DNA of 42,475 nt from a virus. The first letter of the stretch is position 1. Each line of letters opens with the position of its first letter. The stretch covers positions 1-42,475 of IMG/VR virus record IMGVR_UViG_3300025764_000008. One strand, 5' to 3'. The translations under genes and the position numbers were made by a program. The notes beneath the pieces were generated by a model that was not told where the DNA came from, made no database searches, and saw only the letters and a list, made by a program, of their open reading frames with translations. This document shows positions 30,758 through 36,988 of this stretch, one piece after another.

Positions 30758-30813
30758 ACTGCCTGATGAGGCTCTGAAGAGCCGAAACAAGGCACCTGGT
30801 GCCTTGTAGCAGT
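30758..30813 (+). ncRNA. type I hammerhead ribozyme
   Basis: All conserved core bases are present. Stem I ACTGC (30758-30762) with GCAGT (30809-30813); CTGATGA core 30763-30769; stem II GGCTC/GAGCC (30770-30774 with 30779-30783), loop TGAA; GAA core 30784-30786; stem III nine pairs from A30787-T30807, loop CTG; cleavage base A30808 (GUA). It opens at stem I, hence type I. Self-cleavage after 30808 would set the 5' end of the early mRNA 41 nt before the start codon at 30850. Confidence 0.93.
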
Positions 30814-30820
30814 GAGAACG

Positions 30821-30834
30821 TCCCTAGATAGGGA
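30821..30834 (+). promoter_or_regulatory. 5' stability-type hairpin before the ribosome-binding site
   Basis: TCCCTA (30821-30826) with TAGGGA (30829-30834), immediately followed by gaggagg. After ribozyme cleavage it would lie close to the new 5'-hydroxyl end and could protect the mRNA. Confidence 0.55.
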
Positions 30835-30849
30835 GAGGAGGCACGGGCA

Positions 30850-31062
30850 ATGGGCAGCACGATGGAATTGCTGAATGGGCAGTGGATCAAGGCTGTTTTG
30901 AACTACGATGGTGCCGGCGTGGAAAGAATCGAAGCAACGATGGAGAAGATCAAGATTCTTCCGTCCAAGCCTTGCAAATGGGAGAATACCAATACTTGCA
31001 GAGGCTGCATGGCCCCTGAAGCGGGCAAGTGCCCATCTATCGCTGTGGACGTGGCAGCGTGA
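30850..31062 (+). CDS. small Cys-containing early protein
   Basis: 70 residues; strong site gaggaggcacgggca. It has one Cys-rich patch (PCKWENTNTCRGCMAP with a later CPSI), a possible small zinc site, and ends VDVAA. First gene behind the hammerhead leader; its stop overlaps the GTG of the next membrane peptide. Family not recognised. First-gene position suggests an early host-takeover role (inference). Confidence 0.7.
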   Translation: MGSTMELLNGQWIKAVLNYDGAGVERIEATMEKIKILPSKPCKWENTNTCRGCMAPEAGKCPSIAVDVAA

Positions 31063-31172
31063 AAGCCCTGAGAAGCGTGGTCGTTGTTCTCATTTCTATC
31101 ATTGGCTTCGTTGTTTTATACTTCATCATCGGTGTTTCAATTCTCATGGGAGACGGGAAGATCGGCTCTTGA
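31059..31172 (+). CDS. 37-residue membrane peptide
   Basis: GTG start 31059 overlaps the previous TGA. One long hydrophobic helix (VVVVLISIIGFVVLYFIIG) followed by a short polar end (MGDGKIGS). Same style as the peptides at 3337, 32526 and 33012. Role unknown. Confidence 0.6.
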   Translation: MKALRSVVVVLISIIGFVVLYFIIGVSILMGDGKIGS

Positions 31173-31202
31173 AAATCACGAGAGAATGAGTATTCTGCAT
31201 AT

Positions 31203-31238
31203 GGGTCGCCATCCAACTCTCCTGAGCCTTGGCGACCC
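31203..31238 (+). terminator. hairpin, probable weak terminator
   Basis: Perfect 8-bp stem GGGTCGCC (31203-31210)/GGCGACCC (31231-31238), followed by ttcccttc. The poor U run makes termination partial at best. It separates the first two-gene unit from the promoter at 31276. Confidence 0.5.
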
Positions 31239-31254
31239 TTCCCTTCACAATATT

Positions 31255-31281
31255 TTGTGATTGTGCAGAATCCCGTATAAT
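31255..31281 (+). promoter_or_regulatory. promoter for the gene at 31318
   Basis: TATAAT (31276-31281) with a weak TTGTGA (31255-31260), 15 bases apart. It lies between the hairpin above and the ribosome-binding site at 31307. Confidence 0.5.
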
Positions 31282-31317
31282 GTGGGCAGCAATAAATTAT
31301 GGCTCAGGAGGCCACCG

Positions 31318-31626
31318 ATGTCAGGCTACGGAGTACGTCTATCCTCGCTCGTCAACATCGCCTGTCAAATCCAATCTTCGGGCCTTTGTACTCCTGATTT
31401 CATTCTCGAACACCCAGACACCCCCGCCATTCGCTCCTTGTTGAGATCGGTCAGTTTCGACCGCGCCTTCTCAACGTGTGAGCATATGCGGCGTTGGTTA
31501 TTCGATGATTTGCCTTTTAATAAGGAAATTGGGGCGCGTTATTCGTCGGCGGAAGCGGGGCTGTTGGAATATTTGGGGCGCGTTCATGCTCAATCCTGGT
31601 ACTCGTCTATTGTCAATAAATGGTGA
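31318..31626 (+). CDS. hypothetical early protein
   Basis: Start MSGYGVRL at 31318 follows caggaggccaccg; the longer frame from 31261 would contain the promoter. 102 residues, mixed alpha: SLVNIACQIQSSGLC, FDRAFSTCEHMRRWLFDDL, AEAGLLEYLGRVHAQSWY. No family recognised. The nuclease element A follows after ~20 bases. Confidence 0.65.
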   Translation: MSGYGVRLSSLVNIACQIQSSGLCTPDFILEHPDTPAIRSLLRSVSFDRAFSTCEHMRRWLFDDLPFNKEIGARYSSAEAGLLEYLGRVHAQSWYSSIVNKW

Positions 31627-31646
31627 ATGTCGCCACAACCATTGGC

Positions 31647-31664
31647 CTTCATATCGTTTATAAT
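31647..31664 (+). promoter_or_regulatory. promoter of copy A, CTTCAT-N6-TATAAT
   Basis: CTTCAT (31647-31652), six bases, TATAAT (31659-31664). P1 of the RNA begins five bases later, at the expected start point. Same as copies B and C and the late operon promoter. Confidence 0.7.
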
Positions 31665-31669
31665 TGATA

Positions 31670-31763
31670 GGTGGCTAAGACAGCCTTATAAACTGTCTGA
31701 ATTCCAGACTCCCTTCTGGTGCCACCACAGTCAAAACAAGGGAGATAAAGGGAGTGTGAGACA
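31670..31763 (+). ncRNA. structured RNA leader, copy A (nuclease-associated pseudoknot RNA)
   Basis: P1 GGTGGC (31670-31675) with GCCACC (31721-31726); P2 AGACAG (31678-31683) with CTGTCT (31693-31698); P3 CCAG (31704-31707) with CTGG (31716-31719). The P3 loop ACTCCCTT (31708-31715) matches AAGGGAG at 31738-31744 and, with one more pair, AAGGGAGT at 31748-31755. The second repeat is the ribosome-binding site of the gene at 31764. Base changes against copies B and C keep every helix. Confidence 0.85.
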
Positions 31764-32282
31764 ATGAGACTTGGACAGCACTGTTCAGACGAAACAAAAG
31801 CAAAGATGTCTGCGGCGGCCAGGGGAAATAAGAGATCGCTGGGACATCATAATTCAGAAGAAACCCGAGCAAAGATGTCGGTGGCACAAAAGGGTAAGCC
31901 AAAACCGCATAAAGGAGTTCCGCACTCAGACGCAACGAAGGCAAAGCTATCTGCGATAAACATGGGCCTTAAGGCGTCTCCTGAAATGCGGGCTAACAAT
32001 TCCGTGGCGCATTGGAAGGGAGGCCCTGCGGTGTATCGCCGCAAGGCCAACGCTAAGCGTCGGGTTTTCGGTTATGTATGTCTCAACGCCACCTTTGCGG
32101 GCTGCCAAGGGCATCACGTAGACAACGAGCAGGTTATTTTTATGCCGAAAGAACTTCATCGTAGCATCTTCCATCGTCAGTCAGACGGTCGAGGCATGGC
32201 GCAGATGAACGCTCTCGCTTATGCTTTTATGCTTGAACAAAATGCAGACGTTGCAATTGCCGGAAGAGCACTCATTCTATGA
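31764..32282 (+). CDS. NUMOD3-HNH homing endonuclease A
   Basis: 172 residues. About four N-terminal NUMOD3 DNA-binding repeats (SDETKAKMSAAARG, SEETRAKMSVAQKG, SDATKAKLSAINMG and one degenerate, ending WKGG), then the HNH core RRVFGYVCLNATFAGCQGHHVDNEQVIFMPKELHRSIFHRQ. It would cut a target lacking the insertion so that the gene is copied by repair. Its translation is probably gated by the leader RNA. It shares its nuclease core with the genes at 12853 and 35710. Confidence 0.9.
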   Translation: MRLGQHCSDETKAKMSAAARGNKRSLGHHNSEETRAKMSVAQKGKPKPHKGVPHSDATKAKLSAINMGLKASPEMRANNSVAHWKGGPAVYRRKANAKRRVFGYVCLNATFAGCQGHHVDNEQVIFMPKELHRSIFHRQSDGRGMAQMNALAYAFMLEQNADVAIAGRALIL

Positions 32283-32331
32283 ATGAGGCGCTCGTCCGGA
32301 GTTTTTATTTTGAGCCACAAGGAGGCGCGGA

Positions 32332-32529
32332 ATGACAAAAGAGGAATTGATTGAGGCATTGAGGCAGATTGACAGCGGAACGTATGTGTATCATCGGCAA
32401 GATGGGCGCGTCGAAGACTATACGGATGCGGAGGACTGGCATATCAAGGCAGACGAACTGCTCTGCGAATATATCAACGATTCAGAGGTAACGGCTGCGT
32501 TTGACGCGATCGAGAAGTGGTACGCATGA
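32332..32529 (+). CDS. small acidic early protein
   Basis: 65 residues, strongly acidic, helical: MTKEELIEALRQIDSG, HIKADELLCEYINDSEV, AAFDAIEKWYA. Site aaggaggcgcgga. Its stop overlaps the ATG of the next membrane peptide. An acidic DNA-mimic or inhibitor role is conceivable but unsupported. Confidence 0.7.
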   Translation: MTKEELIEALRQIDSGTYVYHRQDGRVEDYTDAEDWHIKADELLCEYINDSEVTAAFDAIEKWYA

Positions 32530-32666
32530 AGAACTTCATCACTAATCTTTTTCACGTCGTTGGAATTATCTTCTTCGTCATCGTTCTGTGGCTGCTCCTC
32601 GAACTCACCGGCGTTGCCGGAGGGTTCAGGGGCGCGTGGAACGCGATGCAGAATGCGGGGCACTGA
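32526..32666 (+). CDS. 46-residue membrane peptide
   Basis: ATG 32526 overlaps the previous stop. Hydrophobic helix VVGIIFFVIVLWLLLELTGV, then a polar Gly/Asn-rich tail (GGFRGAWNAMQNAGH). Stop overlaps the next ATG (TGATG). Too short for ordinary gene callers but tightly coupled, so probably real. Confidence 0.65.
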   Translation: MKNFITNLFHVVGIIFFVIVLWLLLELTGVAGGFRGAWNAMQNAGH

Positions 32667-32785
32667 TGAAAGTTGATACGGTGTGGAGTTTGGACTGCGA
32701 TGTGGTACTGACCGATGAGGAACGACAACAGATTTCAACGTTAATCCTGTTGGGCGTCAACTTCGGCGATATTCACCGCGAGTAG
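32666..32785 (+). CDS. 39-residue peptide
   Basis: ATG 32666 overlaps the preceding stop. Sequence MKVDTVWSLDCDVVLTDEER followed by QQISTLILLGVNFGDIHRE; mildly amphipathic, no known family. Kept because of the exact overlap. Confidence 0.5.
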   Translation: MKVDTVWSLDCDVVLTDEERQQISTLILLGVNFGDIHRE

Positions 32786-32791
32786 AACTAG

Positions 32792-32820
32792 CAGCCGGAG
32801 AGTCCCGACGGACTAGGCTG
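32792..32820 (+). promoter_or_regulatory. intergenic hairpin
   Basis: CAGCC (32792-32796)/GGCTG (32816-32820) enclosing AGTCC/GGACT (32801-32805 with 32810-32814), loop CGAC. It is followed by ttcttggagg rather than a U run, so it is more likely a processing or stability hairpin before the next gene than a terminator. Confidence 0.5.
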
Positions 32821-32838
32821 TTCTTGGAGGCATGGGCT

Positions 32839-33015
32839 ATGGGCGTTTATGTAAAAGGCACAATCATTCGGCACGTCAGCACGTCTCGTTCTTCAATCTC
32901 CTATAAATCCCCGACCGCAGCACTGAAGATTGCGAGAGCAGTCAAACGCGGAGCGCGTCACGCCGCCATCGTCGAGGCGTGGGCTATGGTCAATGATTTC
33001 AGGCGGGCGGCATGA
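32839..33015 (+). CDS. small basic early protein
   Basis: 58 residues, basic: MGVYVKGTIIRHVSTSRSSI, ARAVKRGARHAAIVEAWAM. Start at ATG 32839, eight bases after ggagg; an in-frame ATG at 32824 lies before the site. No family recognised. ATGA overlap with the next peptide. The ribosome-binding region (ggaggcatgg) can pair ten bases with the candidate sRNA. Confidence 0.65.
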   Translation: MGVYVKGTIIRHVSTSRSSISYKSPTAALKIARAVKRGARHAAIVEAWAMVNDFRRAA

Positions 33016-33125
33016 GAATTACGTTCACGCCGGAGTTCCTTGATACCGCGGCAATGCTCTTTGTGGCGGTTTGTTATTTTGTCGCGGGCTTTTTCACTGG
33101 ACGCGATTCGGGAAAGAAGAAATGA
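33012..33125 (+). CDS. 37-residue membrane peptide
   Basis: ATG 33012 overlaps the previous stop. One helix (AAMLFVAVCYFVAGFFTG) and a basic end (RDSGKKK). Fits the same peptide class as 3337 (helix, then a Lys-rich tail). Confidence 0.6.
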   Translation: MRITFTPEFLDTAAMLFVAVCYFVAGFFTGRDSGKKK

Positions 33126-33146
33126 GAGTTCCTTCACCCCGTTCCT

Positions 33147-33165
33147 CTTCATCTTGTGTTAAACT
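33147..33165 (+). promoter_or_regulatory. possible CTTCAT-type promoter before the methyltransferase
   Basis: tCCTCTTCAT with CTTCAT at 33147-33152, then TAAACT at 33160-33165 seven bases later. The upstream bases resemble those of copies B and C (TGCTCTTCAT). The -10 is weak, so this is a tentative member of the class. Confidence 0.4.
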
Positions 33166-33193
33166 GTAAAGTCCTAAGTACAGGAGGCATGGT

Positions 33194-33919
33194 ATGGGCA
33201 TTGATTTGGGCATGAGTAGCGTTATTTGTGGCGATAGTCTTGATTTGATGTATCGGCTCAAACAGATTCCCCCTGAATCGGTTGACCTTCTCTTGACTGA
33301 CCCTCCGTATTGGACGTTGAACAAGTGGCGCGACGTTGGCACAACAACGCGACTTGGTGGCAATCACGACAAGAGCAAGCAGACCGGCTGGTTCACAACG
33401 ATTGATGAACAAGAGCTGTTCGAGTTCATGTGTTCTGCCTGCAAAGTCCTGAAACCCGACCGTCATGCCGTCATCTTCTGTGATGGTCAGACGTTGAAGT
33501 GGGTACTGGGCTACGCAGAAGAGGCTGGATTCAGCTACTATAAGCCTCTGGTATGGGATAAGCTGGCTCCAGGGATGGGGTACCACTTCAGAAACCAGTG
33601 TGAGTTCATGGTGCTGTTGGACAAGGGCAGGAATCGTCATCCGCACAACCTTGGAATGCCGGACGTGTTTCGTTTCAGCCCCGTGCGCGGCGGGTATCCG
33701 ACTGAAAAGCCAGTGCTGCTCATGGAGATGCTGATTGAACAACTAACCGAGCCAGGGGAACTCGTACTTGACCCGTTCTGTGGTTCAGGTGCCGTCTGCG
33801 TGGCGGCAAGAGATTGTGGACGCGAGTATATGGGAATTGACATCAGTGAGGAAGCCATAGCTTTGACGAACAAGCGACTGGCCGCGCCCATTGAAGGCAA
33901 TTTGTTCGAAGCAGCCTGA
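33194..33919 (+). CDS. DNA methyltransferase 2, N6-adenine/N4-cytosine type
   Basis: 241 residues with LLLTDPPYW (motif IV, DPPY near 34-37) and later LVLDPFCGSGAVCVAA (motif I), again in the beta order. It is only distantly similar to the enzyme at 731, and has IFCDGQTLKWVLGY between. Start follows aggaggcatggt, the best predicted target of the candidate sRNA. It ends one base into the helicase start. Likely protects phage DNA or works with the SNF2-like helicase. Confidence 0.9.
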   Translation: MGIDLGMSSVICGDSLDLMYRLKQIPPESVDLLLTDPPYWTLNKWRDVGTTTRLGGNHDKSKQTGWFTTIDEQELFEFMCSACKVLKPDRHAVIFCDGQTLKWVLGYAEEAGFSYYKPLVWDKLAPGMGYHFRNQCEFMVLLDKGRNRHPHNLGMPDVFRFSPVRGGYPTEKPVLLMEMLIEQLTEPGELVLDPFCGSGAVCVAARDCGREYMGIDISEEAIALTNKRLAAPIEGNLFEAA

Positions 33920-35634
33920 TGGATAACGTCATCGCTCGTTTTTCTTCTTCTCAAATAATCATACAAGCCCCTTTCAGCGACTTGGACACCTTGCGTTCTG
34001 TCCCCGGCTTGTCCTGGTCGAAGCCGAACAGGGCGTGGTGTGGAGATCTTTCGCCTTCTCTTGCTCAATCTCTCCTCCAGACTTTCAAGGGGCGCCTGTT
34101 GTGCAACGACGTTCCCCGCCTCAAAGCTTTAGCGGAACAGTCCGGCGAGACCGCCCGCCTCAAAGCTATGGGCGCGGATCTTCCCGATGTTCCGAACGCC
34201 CGCCTTGCTCCGTGGCCTCACCAGAAACTGGAATATTGGGCGATGGTTAAACAGCCGGCGCTCCTTGCATACCTCGGCCTTGGCACAGGTAAGACTGCGC
34301 CCGTAGTGTGGTATGTGCAGAATATGCACGTACTTCGTACGCTCGTTGTCTGTCCTCTTTCTGTCATCAATGTCTGGCTGTCGGAGTTTCAGAAACACGC
34401 AACGACGCCGGTAACGATTTGGCATCAGCATAAACTGTTTCCCGCTCCTAGTGGAATTATTGTCGTACCACTGGATAAAGGAAGCGTTACGCAGAAGAAT
34501 CAGACGATGATGGACGCTCTTACTTATGACGGCCTCGTTGTCATTGTTGTGAACTACGAGAGCGCGTGGAGACCGCCGCTTTCATCGTCTCTTTCTAAAT
34601 GGGGCTTTGACCTCTTGGTTATGGACGAGGGCCACAAGTTGCAGTCTCCCGGTTCCCGCGTTTCCAAGTATTTCCATTCGCTGGGCAAGACTGTCGCCAA
34701 GAGAGTTGCTCTGACCGGCACACCTTGTCCAAATGGTCCCTTGACAATTTATGGCCTCTACCGGGCACTGGACAGCGGCGTCTTTGGTACGTCGTTCGCT
34801 GTGTTCCGTGAGAAATACGCAATCATGGGCGGGTATATGCAGCATGAGATCATAGGATATAAGAACGTCGAGGAGTACAATCGGCGGTTCTATTCCATCG
34901 CCATCCACGCCGATCGCTCTGTCCTGACCCTCCCGGAAGCAACAACGATTCCGCGCACCTCTATTCTTTCTCCATCTGCGATGAAGACGTACCGCTCTTT
35001 GGAGAAAGATCTGGTAGCGCAGATTCAAAATGGTACGGTGACTGCGGCCAACGGGCTTGTGAAGCTTTTGCGCCTTTCTCAACTGACGGGAGGCTGGCTT
35101 TCTCCTGACGAGGATATTTACAACCCCGACAGAAAACCGCAGCGCGTGGACAGTGCGAAGCAAGAACTGCTTGCAGATGTACTGGATGATCTGCCGAAAG
35201 AAGAGCCTGTCGTTGTGTTCTACAAATATGTCCAGGACGCGGTTTCTATCCGTGAGGTCTGTAAAGAGCAAGGGCGGACGTATTCTGAATTGTCTGGCCG
35301 CGTGAACGAGCTGGCGGAGTGGCAGAAGAGTGGACAAGTGCTCGCCGCACAGATCGCGTCTGGCAGCGTTGGTGTAGACATGACGCGAAGTTGTTACGCG
35401 ATCTATTACAGTGCGACCTTTTCTCTGAGCGATTATGAGCAATCCCTTGCTCGTATTCATCGTCCGGGGCAAGATCGTGCGGTTACGTATATCGATTTGG
35501 TGATGTCCGGAACCGTCGATGATAAAATATATGCAGCACTTGCAAACAAGAAGAACGTTGTTGAAGCAATCTTGAAGGAACTCACGCCTGCTCTTCATTC
35601 AGAGTATAATGAAATGGCAGCTAGGGCGGCTTAA
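33919..35634 (+). CDS. SNF2/SF2-type helicase
   Basis: 571 residues: an N-terminal ~100-residue HARP/SMARCAL-like part (IIIQAPFSDLDTLRSVPGLSW), then GLGTGKT (120-126, Walker A), LVMDEGHKLQS (motif II), ALTGTPCPNG (III), and the second RecA domain with PVVVFYKYVQDA, SVGVDMTRSCYAIYYSATFS and QSLARIHRPGQ (VI). Typical of phage SNF2-like annealing or remodelling helicases. Its last codons (MAARAA) contain P1 and part of P2 of the RNA of copy B, so the element has fused with the gene end. Confidence 0.9.
   Translation: MDNVIARFSSSQIIIQAPFSDLDTLRSVPGLSWSKPNRAWCGDLSPSLAQSLLQTFKGRLLCNDVPRLKALAEQSGETARLKAMGADLPDVPNARLAPWPHQKLEYWAMVKQPALLAYLGLGTGKTAPVVWYVQNMHVLRTLVVCPLSVINVWLSEFQKHATTPVTIWHQHKLFPAPSGIIVVPLDKGSVTQKNQTMMDALTYDGLVVIVVNYESAWRPPLSSSLSKWGFDLLVMDEGHKLQSPGSRVSKYFHSLGKTVAKRVALTGTPCPNGPLTIYGLYRALDSGVFGTSFAVFREKYAIMGGYMQHEIIGYKNVEEYNRRFYSIAIHADRSVLTLPEATTIPRTSILSPSAMKTYRSLEKDLVAQIQNGTVTAANGLVKLLRLSQLTGGWLSPDEDIYNPDRKPQRVDSAKQELLADVLDDLPKEEPVVVFYKYVQDAVSIREVCKEQGRTYSELSGRVNELAEWQKSGQVLAAQIASGSVGVDMTRSCYAIYYSATFSLSDYEQSLARIHRPGQDRAVTYIDLVMSGTVDDKIYAALANKKNVVEAILKELTPALHSEYNEMAARAA
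35593..35610 (+). promoter_or_regulatory. promoter of copy B, CTTCAT-N6-TATAAT, inside the helicase gene
   Basis: CTTCAT (35593-35598), six bases, TATAAT (35605-35610), then P1 after five bases. The promoter also encodes LHSEYNE of the helicase, so it is under double constraint yet keeps the motif. Confidence 0.7.
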
Positions 35635-35709
35635 TTACCCGTCTGAAATCCAGACTCGCCTCTGGTGCTGCCACAATCAGAACAGGCGAGAAAGGCGAGT
35701 GTGAGACAA
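35616..35709 (+). ncRNA. structured RNA leader, copy B (nuclease-associated pseudoknot RNA)
   Basis: P1 GGCAGC (35616-35621) with GCTGCC (35667-35672); P2 GGGCGG (35624-35629) with CCGTCT (35639-35644, two G-U); P3 CCAG (35650-35653) with CTGG (35662-35665). The P3 loop ACTCGCCT (35654-35661) matches AGGCGAG at 35684-35690 and, with one more pair, AGGCGAGT at 35693-35700. The helicase stop codon lies in the P2 loop. ATG follows at 35710. Confidence 0.85.
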
Positions 35710-36393
35710 ATGGGTTATGGACATCCGCAGTCAGAAGAAACCAGAGCAAAAATATCTTTAGCGTGTACAGGGAAACCTGCATGGAATATGGGCATCTCGC
35801 CAACAATTGAGGTACGAGTGAAACTTTCTGCTGCATTAAGGGGAAGGCCTGCCCCAAATAAGGGCATTCCCATGACAGACGAACAAAAGGCGAGAATGTC
35901 TGCTGCGCATCAGAACCAGTCTTCTGAAACCAGAGCAAGGAACTCTGCGGGGCACCTTGGGAAGAAACATTCGCCCGAGACATGTGCAAAAATCTCCGCG
36001 GCAAAGATGGGGCACGAAGTTTCTCTTGAAACGCGGGCGGGTGTATCTGCGGCGCATAAAGGGAAACGCCTTTCTCTTGAGACAAGGGCGAAGATGTCTG
36101 CTGCGAATTGGAAGGGCGGTCCCAAAATATCTAGTGCCAAGAAGAATTCCAAGCGTCGCACTTTTGGATTTGTTGCCCTGAACTCGTGGTTTTCTGGTTG
36201 CGAAGGACATCACGTAGACAAAGAACGAGTTATATATCTTCCAAAAGCATTGCACCGAAGTGTTTATCATCGTCAGACTGATGCCCGTGGAATGGCTAAA
36301 ATGAATGCAATCGCATACAACTGGCTATTCAAGCAGGAAGTCGAAACAGTAATGATGGCAAAGGAGGCTACAAATGTTCAAGAGGTTGCTTGA
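35710..36393 (+). CDS. NUMOD3-HNH homing endonuclease B
   Basis: Start MGYGHPQSEETRAK at 35710, at the same place relative to the RNA as in copy A; the frame open from 35665 runs through the RNA. 227 residues with about seven NUMOD3 repeats (SEETRAKISLACTGK, TIEVRVKLSAALRG, TDEQKARMSAAHQ, SSETRARNSAGHLGK, SPETCAKISAAKMG, SLETRAGVSAAHKGK, SLETRAKMSAANWKGG), then RRTFGFVALNSWFSGCEGHHVDKERVIYLPKALHRSVYHRQ. More repeats than copy A, so probably a longer recognition site. Confidence 0.9.
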   Translation: MGYGHPQSEETRAKISLACTGKPAWNMGISPTIEVRVKLSAALRGRPAPNKGIPMTDEQKARMSAAHQNQSSETRARNSAGHLGKKHSPETCAKISAAKMGHEVSLETRAGVSAAHKGKRLSLETRAKMSAANWKGGPKISSAKKNSKRRTFGFVALNSWFSGCEGHHVDKERVIYLPKALHRSVYHRQTDARGMAKMNAIAYNWLFKQEVETVMMAKEATNVQEVA

Positions 36394-36556
36394 CGCATTA
36401 GAGCAGATTGCTTATGAATTGACCGTTGCCAACGTCCTGAGGGTTATTGAAATCCGCTCTAAGGACGGGTTGGAGATCGATAAGGCAGAGGATAATTTTA
36501 TGGAAGGTGAGGTTGGCTGGATTTACGAATTGGAGGCCGACAATGACCAAAGTTGA
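36374..36556 (+). CDS. small early protein
   Basis: 60 residues, helical N-terminus (MFKRLLDALEQIAYELTVAN) and acidic end. The site aaggaggctacaa lies inside the end of the HNH gene, giving a 20-base overlap. The next gene starts 14 bases before its stop. No family recognised. Confidence 0.6.
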   Translation: MFKRLLDALEQIAYELTVANVLRVIEIRSKDGLEIDKAEDNFMEGEVGWIYELEADNDQS

Positions 36557-36881
36557 AGACTACGCGAACTGGTCAGTCAATGACATGTTCCATGAACTTA
36601 TCTGCTATTGTGGCGGAAGAGATTTTCAAGATGACGCCTCCAAAGCACTGAAAGCGGCCATTCTTGCCAAAGCTCATGCCGAAGGCGTGGCAGAGGGGGC
36701 AGAGCAGGAAGCCGCTAAGATTGTCCATTGTAGGGACTGTAAGCGGGCAAGACCGATGCCCAGCATCTTTACTCGTAGATGCAGCGTATGGTTTTGTGTG
36801 GTACTTGCGGATGGATTCTGTTATGGCGGTGACAGGAAACCCGCTTCCGTCCTCGCGCCCACAAAGGAGGGGGAGAAATGA
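36543..36881 (+). CDS. Cys-rich early protein
   Basis: 112 residues: helical first half (DYANWSVNDMFHELICYCGG, ASKALKAAILAKAHAEG) and a second half with HCRDCKRARPMPSIF, RRCSVWFC and ADGFCYGG, which could bind one or two zinc ions. Site ggaggccgaca. Overlaps the next ATG. Family not recognised. Confidence 0.6.
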   Translation: MTKVEDYANWSVNDMFHELICYCGGRDFQDDASKALKAAILAKAHAEGVAEGAEQEAAKIVHCRDCKRARPMPSIFTRRCSVWFCVVLADGFCYGGDRKPASVLAPTKEGEK

Positions 36882-36988
36882 AGTATCGTGGACACTATCG
36901 TCGAACGAGTATCTACTGGTATTCTTGTCACGGCTGGTTCTGGAAGCGGAATGGCATGCGGGCAATGGGATTGGATGTGGCGGGATGA
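36878..36988 (+). CDS. 36-residue basic aromatic peptide
   Basis: ATG 36878 after aaggagggggaga, ATGA overlaps on both sides. Sequence rich in Arg/Tyr/Trp (MKYRGHYRRTSIYWYSCHGW). No known family; kept because of the strong site and overlaps. Confidence 0.55.
   Translation: MKYRGHYRRTSIYWYSCHGWFWKRNGMRAMGLDVAG

Noticed and set aside
31670-31763. Group I intron or HDV/pistol-type ribozyme as identity of leaders A-C
   Set aside because: No P7/P3-like guanosine site or HDV-type nested pseudoknot, no exon junctions, and the order of helices does not match those ribozymes as I know them.
35665-35709. Earlier start for HNH copy B (GTG at 35665)
   Set aside because: It lies inside the RNA element; the equivalent of copy A's start is ATG 35710.
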